64,000 nucleotides of DNA, taken from positions 1,508,574 to 1,572,573 of the forward strand of contig CM055827.1 in assembly GCA_029582265.1 (NCBI GenBank), in the 5' to 3' direction. A program made the position numbers and the translations under genes. The notes under the pieces are model-generated. The model was not told the origin of the DNA. It made no database searches and saw only the letters and a list, made by a program, of their open reading frames with translations. This document shows, one piece after another, positions 12,307 to 24,300 of the stretch; position 1 is the stretch's first letter, and the number at the start of each line of letters is the position of its first letter. This stretch comes from Zoroaster sp. YZ-2022 (taxonomy: Eukaryota > Echinodermata > Asteroidea > Forcipulatida > Zoroasteridae).

Positions 12307-15300
12307 GTAAGTATGTATACTTTTTTGGCTGGGTTGTCTAATTGATTGATTGTTTTGATTTAATTTTTTATTTCTTCCACCCTTTCCCCTCCTCCACCCT
12401 CTACCCTCCTCCACCCTCTCCCCTCCTCCACCCTCTCCCCTCCTCCACCCTCTCCCCTCCTCCACCCTCTCCCCTCCTCCACCCTCTCCCCTCCTCCACC
12501 CTCTCCCCTCCTCCACCCTCTCCTCCATCGTCCACCCTCTCCTCCATCGTCCTACTCCCATGTTATGTATGGGGCATGAGGTGGGCAAATGTTTTCATTT
12601 CCTTCAACGGTTTTTTAGACTTTGTTCAGATGTTAACTTTTTATATAACATGCTTCTCTGCCTGTAAGTTAAACACAAGTTTCTTTGCAAAAAAAAGCTG
12701 GGGGGGGGGGGGTGGTGGGCAAATTGAGTTTAATACAAGTTAGTGATACATATATGCATTAATCATGATAAAAACTGCTTAAGGATGTCTGAAGGAATTA
12801 TAACCCACCCTTGTGTCTTTCTATTCAAATGGCTTCAAGAAATGATTCTTTAAGGATGTGGTTATTTTTAGCCCGCGGAAATGTGCAAACCCGAGGACAT
12901 ACATCACCATTAGGCATATTGAGTCATACTAACTATCTACCTATCGTTGTTGGCAACTAATGGGCCAATGAGCGAGTCATATTTTCCCAATTTTGAGATG
13001 GAACAGGAAATGATGTGCATCACATTCTATTACCAGCAATGATATTTGGATAAATGATGTTCTTAAAGACAATGTACACCCATGTATGATAGTTATTTCA
13101 AATCTGTATCTTTGTAGGAAAAAAAACGGAAAAGGGAATTTCTGGGTCAAGAATGAGACTGTTATGTTGGGGATACACCAAGGAAACATTATACTTTAAA
13201 AGGGAATTTCAACCTGATTTGATTTATATTGAAGATAACACACCTGTTAACAAAAATCAATAAACTTTAAAAGTACATTACTACCTTAATCCCAATGACC
13301 CCAGTGACATTGTGTACATGTTATGTATTCAAGTAACCTGTTTATCAATATATGTCCGAGTATTTGCTTGTTTAAGCTCTGGGTTTAGGCATAGAATAAA
13401 GGCAGCTAGGGTTAGAACCAGACTAGCTGCCCAAAAAGGGGCATGGAAATTAAAGAACATATATATGGTAAATTTACATATATGGTAAATTTACATATAT
13501 GGTAAATTTACATATATGGGAGGGGCCCTTGACTTTCTTCGTGCTCTAGGATCCACTAATGATAAGAGTACCCATGGATTAGGAATATATATTTTTTTTT
13601 CCCGTGGAATGTCTGCAATCAATGAAGGAACTGTGATTTAAAGATTCCTACCACCCTTTCAAGAACTGTCTAGGATATGCATAATCATGAGTAGCAAATT
13701 AAGGTAGGTGGGGGTGGAGAGGTACAAGTATGTACACTCACCCCCAAATGTTATACCCAGTCACCATTCTTCCCAGGGTCCAGTAGCCCTGAGAGGAATT
13801 ACTATTGACCCTTTACCCTTGGACATAGAAAGGCCATAGAATTACTAAGTGGTCCCTGAGGTTGCTAATTTGATTACAGACAATCCCATTTACTAACCCC
13901 ATGCTGCAGGTTTTTGGTGTTTATAGTACAGTATGAAAATTTACATGTTCCCCCTCTCTGAAAAATATTCAAAAACTGTCATATTCACAATTTTAGCAAC
14001 AACACTTGGAGCAAAAAGTTACTTTTTGAAAATGTGCATACACTTTTTTCTCTTAAATGATTGCTCTTCAAACAGCATCATTGATTGATACCTTGACCAA
14101 CTTCACATCAAATTAACTTTCAGATAATAATTGAGTAATTTCTAATGAGTTAATGACCAATGTACCTTCTCTTTAAAATACATAAAAATACTGAATTGTT
14201 TCTTTTTCATTGTTTTTGTAGTATGGACGTGTGGATACTCTCAGTCATAAAATAGCTGGGCATAAGGGACCAGTGTTAGACATCAAATGGAATCCATTTA
14301 ATGACAATGAGATAGCATCTAGCTCCGATGATGGCACAGTAAGTAACATCAATCCACATCAAGCCACTCCCCCCCCCCCCCAGCTAATTTGGGCCAAGAA
14401 GCAAAAGAATAACACAAATATTAATTATCCCCATTCTTCCATGTCATTTTTTTAGTTTTCCTCCTGAAGACGAAACGTCAAGAACTATCCTTACTACCGG
14501 ATCTTTTCAGAGTCATTTATCTTCCAAGAAGAGATTATTACATTGGTGCTACCCGTAAATCTAATTTTCTTATGCCCTTTTTCTAAAAATAATTGTATTT
14601 CATAACAAAATATTGAATGAGTATGATAGCAATATGTTTATGTTACTTTGTGTTTAGGTTAAGGTATGGAATGTCCCAGATAGCTGCATAATGGGTGAAT
14701 CAAACACATCTCCGATTGCAGATCTTGTACTTCATTCAAGGAGAGTCGTACAGATTGAATGGCATCCAACAGCCTCAGGTATACTCGCCAGTGCTGCGCA
14801 GGACAACAAGGTACCAGTGATTCAATCAGACATATTCACAAAAAGTCTCTGGTTTCTGGTCAAAGGTCGGCTTCAAAATCGGTGCGGTGATGCGTTTTTA
14901 TTTTATTTTGTTTTGGTAATCTTTTCTTTTGCCAAGCAGTGAAATACATGATACATGTATACGCGGTTATTGGAACCAGACCAAATTCCCCATATGTATG
15001 GTATGGTCGCTAAGAGAGGCCTCACAAATTGGGCAAACGTTCATGCCCCCATGTGAAAAACTCGTTGAAAACAGCACGGCAGATTTCCATCCAATCAATT
15101 TTGGCTGCAATTGGACATCATTTCAAAAAATAAAAAATTAAATTAAAAATGCTGACATGCAGATCTGAGACAACGCATGCAGACCAGAAACCGGAGACTT
15201 TGGTTTTTTTGGCCTTAGAAACATCAGCATATAAAGGGAAACAAGTTTGTTGCGCCATCTTTACTACAAGACAAAGACTGATTGAGCATTGCCATTGTGT

Positions 15301-18300
15301 AGTAAAGACTGATTGAGCATTGCCATTGGTGATAAATGACCGCACCAAGCCTGCAGTAAAGACTGACTGAGCATTGGTGATAAATGACCGCACCAAGCCT
15401 GCAGTAAAGACTGACTGAGCATTGCCATTGGTGATAAATGACCGCACCAAGCCTGCAGTAAAGACTGACTGAGCATTGCCATTGGTGATAAATGACCGCA
15501 CCAAGCCTGCAGTAAAGACTGATTGAGCATTGCCATTGTGTAGTAAAGACTGATTGAGCATTGCCATTGGTGATAAATGACCGCACCAAGCCTGCAGTAA
15601 AGACTGATTGAGCATTGCCATTGTGTAGTAAAGACTGATTGAGCATTGCCATTGGTGATAAATGACCGCACCAAGCCTGCAGTAAAGACTGATTGAGCAT
15701 TGCCATTGGTGATAAATGACCGCACCAAGCCTGCAGTAAAGACTGATTGAGCATTGCCATTGGTGATAAATGACCGCACCAAGCCTGCAGTAAAGACTGA
15801 TTGAGCATTGCCATTGGTGATAAATGACCGCACCAAGCCTGCAGTAAAGACTGACTGAGCATTGCCATTGGTGATAAATGACCGCACCAAGCCTGCAGTA
15901 AAGACTGATTGAGCATTGCCATTGTGTAGTAAAGACTGATTGAGCATTGCCATTGGTGATAAATGACCGCACCAAGCCTGCAGTAAAGACTGATTGAGCA
16001 TTGCCATTGGTGATAAATGACCGCACCAAGCCTGCAGTAAAGACTGATTGAGCATTGCCATTGGTGATAAATGACCGCACCAAGCCTGCAGTAAAGACTG
16101 ATTGAGCATTGCCATTGGTGATAAATGACCGCACCAAGCCTGCAGTAAAGACTGATTGAGCATTGCCATTGGTGATAAATGACCGCACCAAGCCTGCAGT
16201 AAAGACTGATTGAGCATTGCCATTGGTGATAAATGACCGCACCAAGCCTGCAGTAAAGACTGATTGAGCATTGCCATTGGTGATAAATGACCGCACCAAG
16301 CCTGCAGTAAAGACTGATTGAGCATTGCCATTGGTGATAAATGACCGCACCAAGCCTGCAGTAAAGACTGATTGAGCATTGCCATTGGTGATAAATGACC
16401 GCACCAAGCCTGCAGTAAAGACTGATTGAGCATTGCCATTGGTGATAAATGACCGCACCAAGCCTGCAGTAAAGACTGATTGAGCATTGCCATTGGTGAT
16501 AAATGACCGCACCAAGCCTGCAGTAAAGACTGATTGAGCATTGCCATTGGTGATAAATGACCGCACCAAGCCTGCAGTAAAGACTGATTGAGCATTGCCA
16601 TTGGTGATAAATGACCGCACCAAGCCTGCAGTAAAGACTGATTGAGCATTGCCATTGGTGATAAATGACCGCACCAAGCCTGCAGTAAAGACTGATTGAG
16701 CATTGCCATTGGTGATAAATGACCGCACCAAGCCTGCAGTAAAGACTGATTGAGCATTGCCATTGGTGATAAATGACCGCACCAAGCCTGCAGTAAAGAC
16801 TGATTGAGCATTGCCATTGGTGATAAATGACCGCACCAAGCCTGCAGTAAAGACTGATTGAGCATTGCCATTGTGTAGTAAAGACTGATTGAGCATTGCC
16901 ATTGGTGATAAATGACCGCACCAAGCCTGCAGTAAAGACTGATTGAGCATTGCCATTGGTGATAAATGACCGCACCAAGCCTGCAGTAAAGACTGATTGA
17001 GCATTGCCATTGGTGATAAATGACCGCACCAAGCCTGTAGTAAAGACTGATTGAGCATTGCCATTGGTGATAAATGACCGCACAAAGCCTGAAGTAAAGA
17101 CTGATTGAGCATTGCCATTGGTGATAAATGACCGCACCAAGCCTGCAGTAAAGACTGATTGAGCATTGCCATTGGTGATAAATGACCGCACCAAGCCTGC
17201 AGTAAAGACTGATTGAGCATTGCCATTGGTGATAAATGACCGCACCAAGCCTGCAGTAAAGACTGATTGAGCATTGCCATTGGTGATAAATGACCGCACC
17301 AAGCCTGCAGTAAAGACTGATTGAGCATTGCCATTGGTGATAAATGACCGCACCAAGCCTGCAGTAAAGACTGATTGAGCATTGCCATTGGTGATAAATG
17401 ACCGCACCAAGCCTGCAGTAAAGACTGATTGAGCATTGCCATTGGTGATAAATGACCGCACCAAGCCTGCAGTAAAGACTGATTGAGCATTGCCATTGGT
17501 GATAAATGACCGCACCAAGCCTGCAGTAAAGACTGATTGAGCATTGCCATTGGTGATAAATGACCGCACCAAGCCTGTAGTAAAGACTGATTGAGCATTG
17601 CCATTGGTGATAAATGACCGCACCAAGCCTGTAGTAAAGACTGATTGAGCATTGCCATTGGTGATAAATGAGCCTGTAGTAAAGACTGATTGAGCATTGC
17701 CATTGGTGATAAATGACCGCACAAGCCTGTAGTAAAGACTGATTGAGCATTGCCATTGGTGATAAATGACCGCACCAAGCCTGGTAGTAAAGACTGATTG
17801 AGCATTGCCATTGGTGATAAATGACCCGCCCTGCAGTAAAGAATGATTGAGCATTGCCATTGGTGATAAATGACCGCACCAAGCCTGCAGTAAAGACTGA
17901 TTGAGCATTGCCATTGGTGATAAATGACCGCACCAAGCCTGCAGTAAAGACTGATTGAGCATTGCCATTGGTGATAAATGACCGCACCAAGCCTGCAGTA
18001 AAGACTGATTGAGCATTGCCATTGGTGATAAATGACCGCACCAAGCCTGCAGTAAAGACTGATTGAGCATTGCCATTGGTGATAAATGACCGCACCAAGC
18101 CTGCAGTAAAGACTGATTGAGCATTGCCATTGGTGATAAATGACCGCACCAAGCCTGCAGTAAAGACTGATTGAGCATTGCCATTGGTGATATATGACCG
18201 CACCAAGCCTGCAGTAAAGACTGATTGAGCATTGCCATTGGTGATAAATGACCGCACCAAGCCTGTAGTAAAGACTGATTGAGCATTGCCATTGGTGATA

Positions 18301-21300
18301 AATGACCGCACCAAGCCTGTAGTAAAGACTGATTGAGCATTGCCATTGGTGATAAATGACCGCACCAAGCCTGCAGTAAAGAATGATTGAGCATTGCCAT
18401 TGGTGATAAATGACCGCACCAAGCCTGTAGTAAAGACTGATTGAGCATTGCTATTGGTGATAAATGACCGCACCAAGCCTGTAGTAAAGACTGATTGAGC
18501 ATTGCCGTTGGTGATAAATGACCGCACCAAGCCTGTAGTAAAGAACAAGTGTCAAACTGTCATATCTCAATTTTGTTTTGAAATTGTTAAATTCATTCTG
18601 GTTTTATTAGTTAAATCAGCCATTAATACAGCCCCAAGTGATTATGTCTCTACCCATCATCAAAATTCTTGGCACCTTATTTGACTCGGATTCTTTATCT
18701 ACAAAATTTCCGATTTATTTCATTGTTAATATCTTGGATAAGAAAATACCCATAATTAGAAAACCAACTTTAAGTTTAAGTACTCTGTGAAGACCAAATG
18801 TTATCTTTGAAGACTAAATTTCATGACCTTAATTTCAGATCGTTATATGGGATGTGGAACAAAACGAACCATTTAATGTCATACAGTGTCATCCAGATAG
18901 AATATTCTGCATGACGTTCAATTATATTGGTGATCTCCTAGCAACAACATGTAAAGACAAGAAGATCAGAATTATTGATCCTAGGTCTAGCGAAGTCTTA
19001 AAGGTAAGACAGCTATCAATCAAAATCTATTATTGACTAGTTAGATAGGACCCAAAGCAGCTGTGTGCCACCAGACGCTTGATAAATAAGCATTTGTGTA
19101 TTATGTTTTATATACGCACAGGTTGTGTCACATCTTTACCAGGGTTAATGGCATCGATATTTTGTGGGAAAGGGCTTTGAAAGGTTCTAATTTTAGGTTA
19201 AATCCATGAATTTCAGATGTGCATAAAAATTTATGCATATTCACCCCGAACAAGGCTTAAAAGCCACTCAAGGTACAGGGCACCATGTGAAAAATTCTCT
19301 TTTGAGTAGTAATTAGTGAGTAGTAATCAACGTTTCAATCAGTATGCTCTGATCGTCTTCAGGAGATATTGTTAACAATATTTGTTGCGTGTGTTTCAGA
19401 TTGGAAATGGTCACACAGGGACTAAAAGTTCAAAAGTTACCTTCGCTGGTAACAATGATTACCTCATCACAACTGGAACAAACAGAATGAGTAATCGGCA
19501 AATAGCAGTATGGAACCAGGTAAGATCAAATTTACTTAATTTGGAGTGCCATGGTCGAGCGGTTTAGTGCATCGGATTTGTGTTCTGATGGCTGTGTCGT
19601 CAGAATGTGGGTTCGAATCCCAACCGCGACCATGGTGCTTGTGTCCCTTGAGCAAGACACTTTACCATAATTGCTTCTCTCCACCCAGGGGTAAATGGGT
19701 ACCTGTGAGGGCAGAGTTGGTTGTTGTGTTTGATTAGCCCTATATGCGCTGTAATGGCAGCAATTGAGCTGTATACTCTCCAGGGAGCTGAGATGGTTTC
19801 AGGAATGATTTATGCGCCTGATGAGCAGGGGTAATAATGTAATGCGCCTTGAGCACCAGTTTGGTGGATATGTGCGCTATATAAGTCCACATTATTATTG
19901 TTATTATTGTTTTAATTGAAAATGTTAAGATGTATACATAAAACAGTCTGAATATCTCATTAAAACCCATATAGACTAATCCGTCAACCAGTTTACTGGA
20001 TGCCGCCATAACTGCGGTGATACCTACATTCTGCATCAAGCATTTCTTTTCTACGCAGTCCAGCGCTTCTTCGACCAATCTGTGCACTCTATTCGACAGA
20101 ATGATAGCGTACTGCATATTTGTCAATGCTTATGACGGGCGCGTGTAGTGTAATACCGACATTCTGCATCAAGCGTTTCTTTCCTACGCAGTCCAGTGCT
20201 TCTTCGACCAATCTGTGCACTCTATTTGCCTAAACGCTAGCATACCGCGAATTTGAGAATGTGTGTGATGTGCACGTGCAGTGTGGTACCACTGCAATAA
20301 TGGCAGAAAACAGAGGTCGCCGGATGAGTATGTACACTTTTGGAAAATGTCTGTAAGTGCATCTACATCTATAAGAATCAATATGCATAAACCAATCTGT
20401 GAAAGTTGCATCTATAGATTCATTGTTTCATTCACAAGAAAATAGTGAAAATGCATAGTTTCTTTGTATTTATTCCAATGTTGAATTTCTGTCTGCAGAA
20501 TACAGAAATTCATTTTGGAAATTATTTCACTAATTTTACTTAAAGAATAACCCCAGAGACAGAACAATTCTAAAGAATAACCCCCGAGACAGAACAATTC
20601 TAAAGAATAACCCCCGAGACAGAACAATTCTAAAGAATAACCCCTGAGACAGAACAATTCTAAAGAATAACCCCTGAGACAGAACAATTCTAAAGAATAA
20701 CCCCTGAGACAGAACAATTCTAAAGAATAACCCCTGAGACAGAACAATTCTAAAGAATAACCCCTGAGACAACAATTCTAAAGAAGAACCCCTGAGACAG
20801 AACAATTCTAAAGAATAACCCCTGAGACAGAACAATTCTAAAGAATAACCCCCGAGACAGAACAATTCTAAAGAATAACCCCCGAGACAGAACAATTCTA
20901 AAGAATAACCCCCGAGACAGAACAATTCTAAAGAATAACCCCTGAGACAGAACAATTCTAAAGAATAACCCCTGAGACAGAACAATTCTAAAGAATAACC
21001 CCCGAGACAGAACAATTCTAAAGAATAACCCCTGAGACAGAACAATTCTAAAGAATAACCCCCGAGACAGAACAATTCTAAAGAATAACCCCCGAGACAG
21101 AACAATTCTAAAGAATAACCCCTGAGACAGAACAATTCTAAAGAATAACCCCTGAGACAGAACAATTCTAAAGAATAACCCCTGAGACAGAACAATTCTA
21201 AAGAATAACCCCTGAGACAGAACAATTCTAAAGAATAACCCCTGAGACAGAACAATTCTAAAGAATAACCCCTGAGACAGAACAATTCTAAAGAATAACC

Positions 21301-24300
21301 CCTGAGACAGAACAATTCTAAAGAATAAAACCTGAGACAGAACAATTCTAAAGAATAACCCCTGAGACAGAACAATTCTAAAGAATAACCCCTGAGACAG
21401 AACAATTCTAAAGAATAACCCCTGAGACAGAATAATTCTAAAGAATAACCCCTGAGACAGAACAATTCTAAGTGATTTTTGATACCATCATCAGCTTTTA
21501 CAACAAATAATTTTGATGTAAAACTGTAACCATTTATGTTTTTTTTTTAAATTACAGTCCAATTATTTCTTTAATACCATGTATTTGTCTACTGTTGTTC
21601 TTATAGAATGATCTGTCGGAACCAATCGAGATAGTAGATATAGACAATGGTACAGGTATCCAACTATTATTTTATGACCCAGACAGCCGTGTAGCTTTCG
21701 TTGCAGGGAAGGTAAGTAGTTACAATATCAGCCTTATTCATATCAAATAAATAACAAGTTAACCAATAAAACCAAGCAAAAGGACATAGATAGTATAGAT
21801 GCAAACGTAGTAGATTAGTAGTTACCAGTGGCCACTTTCCTGAGGATGATCAGAGCATACTGATCGAAACATCGACTTGTAACCACCTGTTCTTTTGAGA
21901 GCTAACTCAAAATGGAATTTCTACATGGTGTCACTGCATACAGTCATTGCTTATCCTTTTCACCATGAAGCTACAAGTGTTACTTACCAGTGGCCAATTC
22001 AATAGAATTTCTACTGTAGCCAGGGATAATGCCCCAAGTGACAATGCTAAACCTGGGAAGCTGCAGTCTAGGGATCACTCAGAGATATCTTTGTTCTGGG
22101 GGTGCTAGTCAGAAACCATGAAACCTATTAATACCTTGTAGCCAGGGTCTCTAAGCCAGTTTCTTTGATTAATACTGTTATTAGGATTCATTTTTGATAA
22201 GTATTTTTGAAATGTAGTTTAATCTTAAAATTGATAATCCTCAGGGTGACGGCAGCATTAGATACTTCGAGATCAACCCAGATGAGACGCCGTGTATCTT
22301 TCGTCTCAATGAATACATCACCTCTATGCCACAGTGTGGTCTTGGCATGATGCCAAAATGTGCAATGGACATGAAGCAATGTGAGCTGGTACGCTTCTAT
22401 AAGCTGCATGTCTCCAAGGGTGTCTGTGAACCAGTCTCAATGATCGTACCCAGAAAGGTCAGTGACCCTCATGTCTGATGTTAATGCAATGCAATGTTGA
22501 GTTAAACCAGATTTTCCTTGGAAAAATGGCAGTGCGATATCCGAGCCAAATGTAAAGCGCTCAACATTGAACATGGCAGTGCGATATCCGAGCCAAATGT
22601 AAAGCGCTCAACATTGAACAGGGTTGTGATTTGTCCGGATTTTTCCAGATTTTCAGATTTTTACAAATCGCAATATTGTGATCCTCCAGATTTTAAAGAT
22701 TTAAGCAATAAAGGAAAGCAAAGCAAATGCTCAGAACTATAGATTTCACCCCAGCGCTGCTCACAACAGCGGCCCCAATACCCCTAGCAAAATTTACGTG
22801 AATTTTTCAAAACTGCCCAATTACACCTGTGATTGGAGGGGGATGGGGATGGGGAGGGGGATGGGGATGGGGATGGGGATGGGGATGGGGATGGGGGGGA
22901 GGGGAGGGGAGGGGAGGGGCGGGGCTTCTTGGTGAATATGTTACTATGTCAATGTGTGCCAATAGTTTATTACATTTGTAGCTGTTCTTGCATTCTATTA
23001 GTAAACAACTTGGAATCATTTAAATCATGTAATTTTTTTTCTCTTTTACATCATCAGTCGGAGGCCTTTCAGGCAGATATCTATCCACCAACAGTCAGCA
23101 ATGAACCAGCACTGACTGCCCAAGACTGGCTAGCAGGACGTGATTCCCCTCCTAAGATGGTCCATTTCGGAGAGAATCATAAGACATCTCATGAATCTGC
23201 TCCTGCTAGACCCTCACTCAGAGAATCCATGGCCCAGACTAAAACCAAGGACAATAGGAAGACACAAGAAACAGACAACCGGTTCTCTAGCAAGTCAAAA
23301 GCATACAAAGAGGATGTGGCAGAGAAGTATTCTCCTAGTCGGTCTTCCGAAAGTAGCTCTTTCAGCAGTACACAGCGTGTTGAGATCTCATCATCATCAA
23401 GTAAGTCAGCGGGGAGGAAGATTGATATAGAAAAGGAAAATATCATCCCAACCATGTCTTCATCAGTTTACTCAGCTCCACCTTCTGTCCCAGATGAAGT
23501 TTCAACATTATCGGAAATATCATCGATATCAAGTAGCCAATCAGAGAGCTCTAGCCAATCAGCCAGCCAACCAGAAGGGAAGAAATCTATAGCATCACGT
23601 TTAGCTATGTTTGAGGACAGCTCCAGAAGAGGCTGGAGACGAGCTGCTTCTCTTGATAGTGCCTCCCCCTCCTCACCCACTAAATTCCGTTTAACAGAAA
23701 CCATTAACGAGGATGAGAGCTCTGGATTTGTGTTTAAAGATCGTGGAGACAGATCTCCATCTCATCAAACTGCTACCAGAACTCACAGTACAGAGAACAA
23801 GGAAACATTAAGGATCAACTTGGATTCACAGAGAGAAGGGAGCAGTACGTCTGGGGTTGATATGGTGAGAAGTAACGGGGATGGTAGAGAGATGGCAAAG
23901 AACACTCGGTCTTGCTCTGATGCCGGTATACGGAGGGAATTCATGACGTCCAAAGATCTTGGCATGGAACAGGTGAGTGGTATAAAAAATCGCACCGAGA
24001 ACTGTTGAAATTGAAATTAAAACTTGAAATTATAAAACCTTGGAAATATCTTCATTTTATAGAAGGGTCCTTTTCTAATCTGATTATCTGGTACAAGGGA
24101 ACAGTTGCAGATCCAACAGGGGATAAATAATTCAATTCTTTACTCACCCTTGGAACAAAAACCTTTTTATTAGCCTGAATTATAATTTTATTTAAATTTT
24201 TATTTCATGAAAACACAAGAGAGTAAAAGGGTTCAAACTTGGAAATGAAATAAGGATAACAAAAACATATTTTTTTAGATTCTGGAAATGGATCCGTCAA

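Noticed and set aside
15118..18548. Three overlapping minus-strand ORFs of 897, 1092 and 1094 codons
   Set aside because: They are the same 54-bp repeat read in three frames, lie antisense within a coronin intron, and owe their length to a period divisible by three and a stop-free unit.
19543..19630. A true tRNA gene
   Set aside because: The A and B boxes are good but the sequence continues into the SINE body and (ATT)n tail, and no clean acceptor stem forms.
20412..21465. Repetitive minus-strand ORFs over the 30-bp array
   Set aside because: The period is a multiple of three, so openness is automatic; the peptide is a 10-residue repeat with no known counterpart, and the array is intronic.
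23140..23704. Alternative-frame ORFs across coronin exon 8
   Set aside because: They are shadows of the Ser-rich coding frame, which is fixed by phase-0 splice junctions on both sides.
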